From the NCBI GenBank assembly GCA_009763385.1, contig CM019823.1:94561104-94625103 (forward strand): a stretch of 64,000 bases of DNA, written 5' to 3'. This stretch comes from Coix lacryma-jobi var. lacryma-jobi (Eukaryota > Streptophyta > Magnoliopsida > Poales > Poaceae). The notes beneath the pieces are model-generated. The model was given only the letters and a program-made list of their open reading frames with translations. It did not search any database and had not been told where the DNA came from. The position numbers were made by a program, and so were the translations under genes. The first letter of the stretch is position 1, and the number at the start of each line of letters is the position of its first letter. This document shows positions 1 to 11,948 of the stretch, one piece after another.

Positions 1-1430
1 GGCAGATGCCTGTGCGGTCAGCTATTTTGTAGAACGGTGGCTCCATTCGGGAGATGGATGTTGCAAATAAAGCCGCCTTGAGAAGACACGTGACAATGGA
101 GGACGCCGAAGGAATTTGAAGTAATGTTTGTATCTTTCCATATTTTTATGTAAATCGTGATCGTCTAGGACTCATATTTCGTCCAGGGTATAAATATAAG
201 CCCTCGACCATTGTAAAATTGTTCACAACCACATCAATACAAACCGGCCCCGTGCCATCTTCGGGTCCCTAAGTCATGTCATTGAGTTCTTCGAAAGGAA
301 ACATCGATCCGTCGACCTCCGTAAGTACCGACAACCTTGTTATCATGTCTAGTATCTTGCGGTGGATTTAGATATGATGCAAGTAGTATCGTATGTTAAG
401 CTTAGTATCGTGCGGCGGATTTAAGCTTATGACGGGAAGTTTTTGCTTGTGCCTTGTATCGTGTGGCAGATTAAGACATGAGTAAAAATAGTTATCGGCT
501 CTATTAGATTTGGCAGATCTAGTAGATTCATTAAGTTATCATGTGTTACGTGTTTTATTTATTTAATTCCTGTAACACTCTTTTGCTCAATCTAGATTGA
601 TCTCTATTCGGCCTTGTTCCACAAGTTTGCTTGTGCTTTGCTAATCATAAGATCATGATGGCCGGATCAGCTTTCAATCTAGGTTGTTACATGTTGCGGG
701 TTCATACACGTCGATCATGTTTATGCTTTGATAGAACTGGGTGTCGTGCGGCAGATGCAAGTTTTAGATTAGTTTGATCATGCTTGCTTGTATGTTCCTT
801 CCTCATGGACCCCAACTCGGCTAGTTTGCCGATTTTGGTTATGCTTACATGAGTAACGAGCTTTTATAGATCTATTCAAATATATGCATGCTTTTAGCTT
901 GTTATAATTAGATTGTATCATGCGGTGGATTAATCTGATTATAAGAAGTGGCATAGACTTATAGCAAGTGGTATCATGCGGTGGATTAGCTTCGCTTAAG
1001 TTTATGCTTGATGGGTTTATGAAGACTAAACGTGCGGCAGATTAGTTGGATTAGCCTATGCATGTGTTATTTGAATAGATCTATTCTTGCAAGTTGCCTG
1101 TTTATAATATCTTTGACTCGTTCAAGCATGTCTTTCTTTTGCATTCGGCAGTTAATATGCTTCATACACTCTGTTCTCATGCTTGTCGAATGACTTTGTA
1201 AACATGCTCTAACAGACAGCTTTTGTAGCTATGTGCCGTCGTGACTGGCTTCCAAAGCCGTACATATGGAACTGTCTGGCTTTACCCAGCATGTTCCAGA
1301 TGTATTCTCATGCTTTATCCCTTGTTGGTTTTCAGGTCAAACCGACTAGCACGTCACCGGATTCAGCACACTCCGGGCACCCGATTGAAGCTAGCCTCGT
1401 TCGGCTTGCTATGTGCCTTGGCGCAAGGTG
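1..1430 (+). repeat. 5' LTR of element A (partial, both ends missing)
   Basis: This matches 5761-7190 with only scattered substitutions and no indels. The outer end is cut by the window start. The inner end stops after gcgcaaggtg, where the 3' LTR continues for 18 more bases to its CA terminus. Instead, a hairpin-forming sequence begins at 1431. A TATAAATA box lies at 189-196. Confidence 0.9.
189..196 (+). promoter_or_regulatory. TATA box of element A 5' LTR
   Basis: TATAAATA, repeated at 5949-5956 in the 3' LTR, lies in the expected core-promoter context of a plant LTR. The transcription start is inferred to be about 30 bp downstream. Confidence 0.6.
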
Positions 1431-1540
1431 CGACAAGGTGAACGCCCAGGGGGAAACCGTGGAGGCGCACCTGATCGACACGGCCGACCGCATCATCAAG
1501 GTGCGCCTCCACGGTTTCCCCCTAGGCGTTCACCTTGTCG
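1431..1540. repeat. Inverted repeat with 41-bp arms at the LTR/internal boundary
   Basis: Arm 1 (1431-1471) and arm 2 (1500-1540) are reverse complements with one mismatch over 41 bases, separated by 28 bases. It replaces the last 18 bases of the LTR and the PBS that should follow. Neither arm occurs in the 3' LTR. Short forward frames run through it, but nothing recognisable is encoded. Confidence 0.85.
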
Positions 1541-1671
1541 GCCACCCTGGTTCCCGCAACCTTCAAGCGCTCAACCTCTGCTGATAATGCTGAACAAAAA
1601 AGGGAATACATCAGATAAGCGAGTCCGATTAGAGAAGATAGGAATCAAGTGGAGATTTTTTCTAACCTGAG

Positions 1672-2081
1672 ATTGCATCGCATAATTGTTTCCGCTGATC
1701 CTCCCAATCAAGTTGGTCGATACCATACTGCTTGGAGATCTCGCTCAACTCCTCTTGGGCCTTGTCCCGTTCCTCCTTGAAACGGCAGGCATCACGGTGG
1801 TTCCACCGGTCGGAGTAGTAGGAATCTGAGGAAGAATCTGAAGAGTCGGAGGATTTGGAAGACCCAGATGATGGAGTCCCAGGTTGGGGAAGGAGATGGC
1901 CTTGGCTGCTGGAGATGAATCTTATCCTAAAAGTAAGAGGAGAATCGAAATCGAAACAATGGGCGAACAGAGGAATAGAGATTGCAAGGGGGCAGGATAG
2001 CTGATTCTTACCCATGGCGCCGGCGTTGCGGTGCTTGGCTGCCCTCCGCTTCTCCTTCGGCAGGTCGCTTGCCGCGGTCAT
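1672..2081 (-). CDS. Second antisense gene fragment in element A (two exons)
   Basis: On the minus strand an ATG at 2081 opens a short basic exon (2081 to about 2012) that ends at a good donor, G|GTAAGA. An acceptor (CAGCAG) near 1910 leads to an exon encoding a Ser/Asp-rich stretch and then a charged, probably helical segment, ending at CAG|GTTAGA near 1671. Further exons would lie in the LTR, where none are seen, so the gene looks truncated by the LTR/hairpin junction. I do not recognise the family. The single-frame reading without splicing is 139 codons. Two-gene antisense layouts are plausible for Tat-type elements, but this assignment is inferred. Confidence 0.4.
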
Positions 2082-2519
2082 CGTCGTTCGCCATTGCTAT
2101 AGGATTGGGGTTTTTCTTTCGAGTTGAGCCAACATGAGGAAGTAAGGAGATGGAGGCGAAGATGCGTAATTGCAAGTACTAGTCAAGGTTGCAGAAGGGG
2201 ATTTATTTATAAGCCGGAAAAGGAGTCGTGGCGAAGTCTACGGAGCAGTGGGATAAGAATGCCAAACAACGGAGTAGGGTTTTCATTCGGCTGGGCTGTT
2301 TTCTGAGTTGGGCCAGGCTCGGTTAAGCCAAATACTACTCGGTTATCTTTTTGAATTCGTTTCGGCTATCAGAAAACGAGGACAATCGGCTATATCTCAT
2401 TACGGGAAAATTGAAGAAGAGAAGCTGACTACGTTCTCAGGCAAGTAGAGGTGTGGGAACACGAAAGTAGTTTTACAAAGACAAAGTACATTACACTTGG
2501 TTTGTTACAGGGTCAATGT
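2082..2519. other. Spacer between the two antisense genes of element A
   Basis: This 440-bp AT-rich stretch lies between the stop of the large antisense gene (2520) and the ATG of the small one (2081). It presumably holds the terminator of the first and the promoter of the second. I see no clear TATA box and no ORF worth calling. Confidence 0.4.
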
Positions 2520-5507
2520 TTACTCATGCAAAAGCTGATTGATCGTCTTTATGGCCTCAGCTTTGATTCGGCTAACAGTATCAAGCACTTTCTGATCTTC
2601 GTCTTCAGATTTTTGGATGTTGGATAATTTAGCTTTGATTTGTCGATCCTCTTTAAGAGCCAAAGTTATCTTCAATGAAGCTGCTTCTATGTCCTTCGGC
2701 AAGGCAGCCATGTTAGCCCTGTGAGATTGGATTTTGGTGTTCAGATTGGCTAACTGGGTTTCTAGCTTGCTTTTATCTTCCTCCATGATTTTCAGTTCAG
2801 ATTCCAAAGTGGCCAGAGAATTTCTTGCGACTTGAATATTGGAATGCAAATCTTTGATTTCCAGCTTCTTCGAAGATCTGTCATTCTGTAGAGCAGCCTT
2901 AGATGAAATGTTTTTAGTTGCTCTCCTTACCATCCCAAGAAAGTTGTCGAGGCAAGCTGCAGATTCCAAGTGAGCCAGAAGAGCAGAGGGGATGTCTTCA
3001 TCGATGAGCTCAAGAATATCTCTTATCTGATCTGCGTCTCGAGCCAGACTGACGACGTCCTTGTTCAGCAGGGTAATTACTTCCCTCAGCCGAGCGTGAT
3101 TTTCTATTGACAAAGTATGTTGGGAGGTGTTTTCTTCGCCTTTCTCGGTGATATAATCTTCAGCAGAGAAGGAATAACTTGTGGTCGGCTCTTTAGTATT
3201 TTTCTGAGAAGGGAGAAAAGTGTTAGCCGATTGAATACATTTTGGTGAAAGCTATGAACGGAAACTTTGCCTGATGAGCTGGTTGATCGTCAGAGGACGC
3301 TGCGCCTTGGCTTGTTTGAGAACTTTGTTGAGTGATCGGAAGAGATGGGCTTGGAGTATGATCAGGAGATGACTTTGCTTCCAGTTCTTTTAAAACTTCA
3401 TCTGTTTCAAGTAGTGACATAAGTATGTGACAACAGAGGGAAAGATGGCCGAACACGTTACCTATGGTTTCGTCGGCCTCTTTGTTTTTTGAACTTTCAG
3501 GGGTTTTTGAATCTTCAGCTTCAGCCTGGATTTCTTTTGTAGAAGCCTCAGGGGATATTTTGGTAGTTGCTGAAGTGCTGCCTGATTTTAAGGTTTTGGC
3601 TTGTGGCTGCAACAAGTGATGCAACATAGATTAGGTCAGATTTATTGCCTAACAAGGTTGCTTAGCACAAAATGGAAGATTCATACCTTGGAGGATAGTT
3701 TAGCCCTTTTGGTCCTTGGTTTCTTGGACGAAAGAACATTCTCAGGTGCCTTTCTTTTGCTATCCCCTCCTGGAGGCACAATGGTTGAAATTGCAGGGAT
3801 CTTCATGAAGGTGTTTAAATTTGGGGCGTTGAAACCAAGAGCGGGATTGGGTCCAGCCGGGTAATACTGGATCGCTCTGACAAGAGGTGTAGGCTCAGGA
3901 TCCTACGTATGGCCGAGTATTAGAAAGAGATTGGATTCAAGAATGGAAAATGATAGGTGTGATGAAATTACCTCACTGTCGGAATCAAAGTCAGGTTGCA
4001 AATCTTGACACAAGGGGTGAACTGGTACATTGAAGAGATGGGCATGCCACTCTCCCCACCAAGGAGTAAAGAAAGGATGAGTGATGTCCACTATCCCAAA
4101 TGGAGATGGTTCATATGTTGGCAGCTCTCATCCTAATTCAAAGACTTTTTTGGCTATTACCCCCTCCATAATTACTTCTCTAGGTCTTATTGCTGTTGAG
4201 AAGTAGAGTTTAGGGGGCAATTGACCACATCCTAATTGTCTGGCCACCATATTTGGATAATAGAACTCGTAGGTAGACTGCACTAGTCTTCCATGGTGAA
4301 ATTCGGCTGGCAGAACACAGGGTTTGATGAAGGAGTTGAAAATTTCAGTAGATGCTTTGTCTGCACAGCCAGATTCATAGTTGAACTTGCAGGGAAGGGT
4401 CAGATTTTCATTCTCTTTGCAGGGAAGCCAAAGTGCATTGCTAAAGCCTTTGAAGAATAGCTTGAACAGATGACCAATATCCATATCAATGCTGATAGAT
4501 GATGCTGCTTCTCCATAGGTCTGACAGGCTTTGACTCTTGTTGTTTTGCCTTCAGCATAGTTGATCGAAGGGAAACTCAAGTTGAGGAGGCTCACAGAGA
4601 CTATCTGATGCATATATAGTTGGAGCCACATCTGGACCAGCCACCAGGGACCATTCACACAGGAGATTTCTCTGCCTGTGTGCATCTGGAGAGTAATTTG
4701 ATGCATCATATGATAGACAGACCCCAAGAGGTATTTGCCTAGGGGGACTTGAGCACCTGCAGACAAGTCTTCAGCCATCACCATATGATTCAAAGTAGGT
4801 TCATTGGATTTTCCACAGAAGATGAATCTGCATAACCACATGTTCATAAAGGCTTTCAGCTCTTTGTCAGAGACGGTGTTGGATGACTCCATATAAGTCT
4901 GAATGTATTTGGCCCATCCACATCCAGAATTGACAGCTCTCTGGTTACTTTTGTTCTTGTATTTGTAAGGATATACTGGTAACGCTACATTCAGACCCGT
5001 CATCATGAAGACGTCAGCTAAAGTAATGGTCATCATACCATGGCCGAAAATGAAAGCGTTGATGGCGTTGGACCAGAAATGGGAAGCTGCTATCAGAAGA
5101 GAGTCGTTTCTGGGTGTTTCTGATAAAGATAACTCCAAACAGTGGCCAATGTCTTGATTTTCCCAGTGGCTGCTGCTTTTCTCAAACATCCTCCGATACC
5201 AATTTTGCCATCCAACAATTGGGGGAAAAGGCCAGTTCTTGAAGGTGTTCGGCTAGTGATTCGGTGAGGTAACTCCAGATTTGAAGGGAATTCTTCGGGT
5301 TTCTTTCTCGATAATCTCCGCTGGATCGAGATTTCCCATTGGACCAAGGAGGTAGGATCCAGGGTTGGAGCATAGGGAATCAGGATTTGGTTCTTGAGTT
5401 CCTTCAAGGGACAGCGAATAGAGGAAAAAGTGAACCGAAAGAAGAAGCTAGCACGAAATTGCGGAATATGTGAAGTTTACCTCTGGGATCTCATCTTGGG
5501 TCGCCAT
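2520..5507 (-). pseudogene. Antisense multi-exon gene with plant-mobile-domain-like protein
   Basis: Exons inferred from splice sites: 5507-5481 (ATG, donor GAG|GTAAAC), about 5401-3972 (donor GAG|GTAATT), 3902-3687, 3606-3462, one ending near 3268, and about 3204-2520 (acceptor TTCTCAG). The large exon encodes a region resembling the plant mobile domain (aminotransferase-like family, PF10536): residues such as HFWSNAINAFIFGHG followed by MTITLADVFMMTGL. The middle exons are Ser/Pro/Lys-rich. The last exon (2520-3113) encodes a coiled coil with heptad-like Leu/Ile/Lys/Glu. Breaks: a stop near 5253 in the frame that carries the domain, an in-frame TGA at 4128-4130, and a phase mismatch between exons 1 and 2. 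The function in elements is unknown. The gene lies wholly between the two LTRs and on the opposite strand. Confidence 0.65.
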
Positions 5508-5654
5508 CAAAGGTTCGAAGTAAGATCGATTATGCAGAGGTTTGAATTTCTTGAGCGGCGGTTACAGTGCCGAAAAGTGAAAACCTAGGAAGGGAGAAGC
5601 TTGCGGACAATTTTGAAATAAAATTGACTTTTATCCCAAAATTGAGGGGGCATG

Positions 5655-7208
5655 TGTTGACACAAGATTTTCGCACGCACAAGGATATGACAGATGGGCC
5701 CAGCCAGCCGAAGAAAAGATTCGATATGCAATCGGATGACTATTTGATCCTTGAGTTTTCGGCAGATGCCTGTGCGGTCGGCTATTTTGTAGAACGGTGG
5801 CTCCATTCGGGAGATGGATGTTGCAAATAAAGTCGGCTTGAGAAGACATGTGACAATGGAGGACGCCGAAGGAATTTGAAGTAATGTTTGTATCTTTCCA
5901 TATTTTTATGTAAATCGTGATCGTCTAGGACTCGTATTTCGTCCAGGGTATAAATATAAGCCCTCGACCATTGTAAAATTGTTCACAACCACATCAATAC
6001 AAACCGGCCCCGTGCCATCTTCGAGTCCCTAAGTCATGTCGTCGAGTTCTTCGAGAGGAAACATTGATCTGTCAACCTCCGTAAGTACCGGCAACCTTGT
6101 TATCATGTCTAGTATCATGCGGTGGATTTAGATATGATGCAAGTAGTCTCGTATGTTAAGCTTAGTATCGTGCGGCGGATTTAAGCTTATGACGGGAAGT
6201 TTTTGCTTGTGCCTTGTATCGTGCGGCAGATTAAGACATGAGTAAAAATAGTTATTGGCTCTATTAGATTTGGCAGATCTAGTAGATTCATTAAGTTATC
6301 ATGTGTTACATGTTTTATTTATTTAATTCCTGTAACACTCTTTTGCCCAATCTAGATTGATCTCTATTCGGCCTTGTTCCACAAGTTTGCTTGTGCTTTG
6401 CTAATCATAAGATCATGACGGCCGGATCAGCTTTCAATCTAGGTTGTTACATGTTGTGGGTTCATACATGTCGATCATGTTTATGCTTTGATAGAACTGG
6501 GTGTCGTGCGGCAGATGCAGGTTCTAGATTAGTTTGATCATGTTTGCTTGTATGTTCCTTCCTCATGGACCCCAACTCGGCTAGTTTGCCGATTTTGGTT
6601 ATGCTTACATGAGTAACGAGCTTTTATAGATCTATTCAAATATATGCATGCTTTTAGCTTGTTATAATTAGATTGTATCATGCGGTGGATTAATCTGATT
6701 ATAAGAAGTGGCATAGACTTATAGCAAGTGGTATCATGCGGTGGATTAGCTTCGCTTAAGTTTATGCTTGACGGGTTTATGAAGACTAAACGTGCGGCAG
6801 ATTAGTTGGATTAGCCTATGCATGTGTTATTTGAATAGATCTATTCTTGCAAGTTGCCTGTTTATAATATCTTTGACTCGTTCAAGCATGTCTTTCTTTT
6901 GTATTCGGCAGTTTGTATGCTTCATACACTCTGTTCTCATGCTTGCCAAATGACTTTGTAAACATGCTCTGACAGACAGCTTCTGTAGCTGTGTGCCATC
7001 GTGACTGGCTTCCAAAGCCGTACATATGGAATTGTCTAGCTTTACCCTGCATGTTCCAGAGGTATTCTAACGCTTTATCCCTTGTTGGTTTTCTGGTCAA
7101 ACTGACTGGCACGTCACCGGATTCAGCACACTCCGGGCACCCGATTGAAGCTAGCCTCGTTCGGCTTGTTGTGTGCCTTGGCGCAAGGTGTCACTTTTTG
7201 CGTCAACA
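5655..7208 (+). repeat. 3' LTR of element A (complete, 1554 bp)
   Basis: It starts TGTTGACAC, preceded by the purine-rich stretch ttgaggggg (5643-5650), and ends GCGTCAACA. It is near-identical to 1-1430 over the shared part, and TATAAATA lies at 5949-5956. The five bases after it (agggt) would be the TSD, but the other side is outside the window. The flanking sequence on the right is a Tekay-type LTR. Confidence 0.9.
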
Positions 7209-10200
7209 AGGGTGTTGGCAGTTGCTTTTAACAATTAATTCTACATTACTAGGTTTGCACCTAAACTAAAGCAAGCACTTGAGTAATTAACCAAACAAGA
7301 GTGACTATTTCATCAATAGCCTTTCAGATTCAACATTATAACCATCTTTAGTTCCATAAGTTCTACGGGCGATGATCTACAGTCAACTGCTCACTGTCCA
7401 GGAGCGATGGCGATTATAATCGATTCCTACCAGCTGGGGATAAAATGTCTCACACTCGCCCGGCACAATCCGGCTACGGCAGTCGTAAGCTACCAGTCAG
7501 GAGATTCGAGAACACAACGCGCGGGACGACCATGGGCCCTTCTACACCGGGGGTTATCTCAGTGCCAGGTCGCTCAAGCTATAACTGCCCACGGTCATGC
7601 CGGGTCGATCAGGCCCTGCCTGCCCTCGGACCATGCCAGGTTGATCAGAATAGTTGCCCACGATACAGCTGAGGCCCTGGGTGTTAGGCGTCAACATCTC
7701 CGTCACCGGCTCGAATAACCTTACTCGGCTTCGCGGGAGGTACTCAGACCTACTCCGTTAAGTGATCGACGCGTTCAATTTGACTGAAGGGACATTCCCG
7801 AACGGGTCCTATGCGACACAGACGCGAGACTACTAGCACACAAAACGCATGTCCTGCTGCTCTTACATCCTGCCCGGCCTCAGATTAATTATCCCATGGT
7901 TATTTCCATGATAGCACAGGCTAATCATGATCAGTATCCACCTAATGCGGGAAACAGGAAATCACCCGACTTTTACCGATCTAAGCAGGGCTAAGCATAT
8001 AACGAGCCTAGACCTAAACAGGGATAACAAGATATAATTGCAGGTGGACAAGGATAAGTAATAATGCATCAACGGTAGCAATCAATTCCTATAACCTAAT
8101 GCAACATTCATCATCAGGTTAATTGTAAGACAATTGCAAACCATAGGAGTTAGAATGCTCTGGGGCTTGCCTTTCTAGAAGTCCGACGGACGGTGGTCGT
8201 GACAGTCGGGTAGTTCTTCGGCGTCGGTCCCTCCGGCCTCCTCGGTCAGTGTCTCTTCCTGGCTGGGTTCTTCCTGGGTCGACTGGTTCTGGGTCTCCTC
8301 CGTTGATCCTGCATGATGCATAACATGTATGAATAGGATGAATGCACACAGAATGTATATGTGATGCACAGGATTAACAGCAATTAGGAGATAAGCACAT
8401 GTCATCTACTACATTCTCTTCAACAAGGTAGTCAACATCATCCTAATGTTTATAAAAGACTTTAACATCTAACCATCCACTTAATCCTTCATAACCAACT
8501 TGTTAAGCTATATACTCACCACAGCAAGACTTACTTAATGAATTTATTTTTCTCCAAATACTTGCTGAAATAAATTCATTTAACCATGCCTACAACAGCA
8601 ACCCATCCTAGTCAGCTTCAGAAAAATCTACTAAAATTACCATATATTAATACTATGCAAAACAGTCCATTGTCAAAATTTTAAGCCATTTGGACCTAAA
8701 CATTGTTCCCTATGAAAAAGACAAATATTAGGGTGAAAAGGTGCTTTGAACTACACATCATAACAAAAAGTGTCAAACAATAGATTTCATATTTTTCTTC
8801 TAAACTTCTTAGCACAAGAGCAGTCTACAAAAAATATCAGGTTCATATTCATCATATTTTAATTACTACAAATTTTACAAGAAAACAGCATTTAACCATT
8901 TTAAACGCTACTACAAAAGTATTTCACAGAACAACTTCATATTATATTTTTCCTTGAAACTACTTATCTACACAAGCCTAACAAAATTAGAATCACATTT
9001 TTCTGAGTTGTACAGAATTAGTTATGCATTTTCCAAATTAACAGCAATTTCCTAGGTTAATTTAAACTGCATATAAAAGTATCACCAAAAATGCATTTAA
9101 CATTTTTCACAGATAGATCTACCCATGCTTAACACAACAAAATTTGTTTCACAGGATTTGGACTTAAAATGAGCCTTGCATGAATTTTTGAAGCCTTTAC
9201 ATAAATTCTGGAAAACTCATTTTTAAAGAAAACCCTATCCTAAATGCTACGGACACCCGGAAAAAGGCACCCGCAGACACAAGCAAAAATGCTTCGCGCA
9301 CCCGGCTATCCCGAGCGCTACTGCACCCAGACTTCTCTCCTTCTCTCTCCCTCTCACTGCCAAACGGGACCCGCTGGTTAGTGACCCCACACGTCAGTGG
9401 TCAACGGGCCCACGCGTCAGAGGCAGCGTGCTCCCGTCGGAGTTGACCGGCTCTAGCTCGCTAGCGGTGAAGTTTCCGGCGACACCAACCCTACCACTAG
9501 ACTCACCAACGTGAGGCGGACACAGTCGGCTAGGTCGCTTGGCCAGAGCATCACCGGAGCAAGCTCGACGGCGGCAATGGCGGAGCGGCGGCGCGGCAAC
9601 CCTACGGTGCAGCCTTTCCCGGCTATTCCAAGGCTCGGCGGCGTGAGCATCAGCTCAAGCACTCCCTAAGCTACCTTCCTAGGCTGCTATTGAGCCTCGC
9701 CAGCCTCGGCATTGCCCGGCGTCACGCACGACGGCGGTCCGTGACGGACATGGCGGTGGCACGGCTCTGTTCCGACCGAGACAAAGCAAGAGAAGGGTCT
9801 CCATCTAGCCCTAAGCACCTATAGAGATCGAGGAGGTGGGAACTGGGCTTGGTTTGAGATGGTTTGGCCGGAGATGGCCGGACCACGCTTTAGTCATGGC
9901 GGCGGCCGTGGCGAGAACCCGAGGTTTGCACTCGGCGTTCCGCCGGCTAGAGAGGAGAACAGGGGAAACCTACCCTAGCAATCGAAAGAGAAGACTCGGG
10001 CGGAGAAGTGGGTGGAAGGAATCGAGCGGCGGAGCTCTGGGCAGCGAGCAATTGCTCGGTGAAGCTCAGCGGCAATGGCGGCTGGGCGAACTGGGGAAGA
10101 TGGCGAAGGAGGATGGCGAGTTTGCGAGCGAGCGAATGGGCAGAGAGGGGGCAGAGCACGCGGGCGGTTTGGTCGGAATCCAGGGGCAGCGAGCGGCGGT

Positions 10201-10716
10201 TTGAATGGCCTGGCAGGCGAGCCTGCGGCGGCAGCCAGCGGCGCGCGAGGAAGGAGAAAGGGGGCTGACAGGTGGGGCCCGCTGGCAGGTTTAAACTAAT
10301 GAAGTTTTGTTCAAAACTTTGATGCTCCATAACTCCCAAACTAAGCCGAATTAGGAAAAGGTCCTAAAAGCAAGGTTTCTTAGAATTTTGTAAGGAACAA
10401 ATCATCTTTAAGGCTCAAGTCCAAATTCTGCTTAGAAAAAGAAATTTACTTCTAATCTATTTTTCTAATGCAAGAAATCATAATTAAAAAGCCTTTTCTG
10501 AGAAAGTGCTTTTAAGCAAAGTTGTTTCTCTCATCAAGATCTAGAACTTTGTTTTAAGGCACTAGGTCAGAAACAGAAAGCAAAACATGGATTTACTAGA
10601 GACTAAGCAAGGACTTAAACACTCATACAAGCAAACGCACATGAAATGATGAGATGCTATGCTCATGCTATGCCAAATTATGCATTTCAGGGTTGCTTAA
10701 CACCTAGGTTGTTACA
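7209..10716 (-). repeat. Element B: Tekay/Del-type LTR fragment (minus orientation)
   Basis: This is colinear with about 18395-22036 of element D's LTR and with the reverse complement of element I's LTRs (e.g. 38281-38450). It ends ggttgttaca, the U3 terminus of this family read on the plus strand. About 590 bp of the LTR is missing on the left and should lie beyond element A, which inserted here. The right terminus abuts CRM-type gag (C) directly with no PPT or PBS, so B is best read as a separate insertion into C (a solo LTR, or the 5' LTR of an element outside the window). It contains a GC-rich block at about 9250-10290; short ORFs there are not called as genes. Confidence 0.8.
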
Positions 10717-11948
10717 GAGACTGTGACAAAGGCTGTAACTAAAGCACTCATTGACCTCAAGATTGGCAACGCCCTTGAGAGATTGGTCAAATGACTATCC
10801 ACTCTAACTGATAAGGTGACTTCCTTAGAAGCCAGGCTACCACCCGAGGAAGATATTGATGGCAGCGACGCTGGTGATGAGGTATATGATGTCGATGTTA
10901 AGGTTGATTGAGTAGCGACAATGAGAAACAGATTACGTCAGCGTCTTCACATAAACACCATAGGTATGGGTGGCGCTCAACAATTCAACCGTCTTTGAGG
11001 TAATCGTACTCATGCTCCCGAAGATCCTTATGCTAAAGTTAAATTTACAATACCTTCTTTTTTAGGACATTATGATGCTGAGGACTACCTTGATTGGGAG
11101 ATGACAGTAGAGCAAAAATTTAGTGCCCACCTTGTTCCAGAGCAACATCACATTAGACAAGCCACTAGTGAATTTAAAGATTTTGCTATCATTTGGTGGA
11201 CTGGTTTAGTTGCAGATAATTGCCAACCTAAAACTTGGGAAGAAATTAAGGTTGCTATGCGTGATAGATGTGTACCTCCATCATATCATAGAGAGCTACG
11301 TATGAGATTGATGCGTTTAGAATAGGGAGATAAATCCGTGCAGGATTACTATGGTGAGCTTCAGAAAGGTTTGATGCGATGTGGCATAGTAGAGGGACCC
11401 GAGGACTCTATTGTTCGTTTTTATGCAGGTTTAAGGGAGGAAATTCAGGACATAGTCGATTATAAGGAATTTAACACTACCAACCAGTTGTTCCAGTTTG
11501 CTATGCTTACAGAGAAGGAGTTGCAGGGGCGTGAAAAGCAGAGAAAGAGCAAGGGTGGCACTTCATACATACCGCGCACGGGGCCATCTTCTGGGCTCCC
11601 CAAGGCATCATCCTTTCCGGTGCCTCTACCAGCAAGCAAGCAGACACCTTTCTCACGACCTTCTGGGTCAGGTAAAAATTCTATATAGGAACCTTCCAAG
11701 AGTGCATCCTCCGTTGCCTCAACGGGACACACTTCTGGCATTCAGTGCCACCGCTGCCTTGGATATGGACACGTGCAGAAGGACTGCCCAAGTAAGCGGG
11801 CATACATGGCGACAGAAGATGGGTATATCAGTACCTCTGGCGTTGAAGATGTTGAAGAACAAGAACAGGTTTAGGGAGATGATGAGGTCTTTGGTAGCGA
11901 GGACACTTCAACCTACAAAGCTCAGCACACAAGTACAACAACCTGAGA
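10717..11948 (+). pseudogene. gag: CRM-like gag (degenerate)
   Basis: One frame can be followed from about 10719 through the retrotransposon gag core at 11030-11560, interrupted by several in-frame stops (for example near 10790, 10908, 10996 and after 11325). The core includes WWTGLV and the arginine-rich CVPPSYHRELRMRLMRLE. A CCHC zinc knuckle, CHRCLGYGHVQKDC, is encoded near 11745-11790. Gag would form the virus-like particle and bind RNA. The Met start is not in the window because element B replaces it. Relatives with the same gag/pol layout are full length, so this is a truncated copy. Confidence 0.7.

Larger units (their letters stand above)
1..7208 (+). mobile_element. Element A: LTR retrotransposon without gag-pol, carrying antisense genes
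   Basis: Positions 1-1430 and 5761-7190 are near-identical, colinear direct repeats (offset 5760), marking two LTRs. The 3' LTR is complete (5655-7208) and has inverted termini TGTTGACAC / GCGTCAACA. The 5' LTR begins about 106 bp before the window. Orientation is plus, judged from the TATA box and the purine-rich stretch before 5655. The 4.1-kb interior has no gag, protease, RT or integrase; its coding signal is all on the minus strand. Antisense extra ORFs are known in the Tat lineage of plant Ty3/gypsy elements (Retand, RIRE2, Grande types), so I infer a non-autonomous Tat-type element. It lies within a Tekay-type LTR (B). Confidence 0.8.

Noticed and set aside
2520..5507. Host plant-mobile-domain gene
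   Set aside because: It sits entirely between the two LTRs of one element on the opposite strand, the known layout for antisense ORFs of Tat-type elements.
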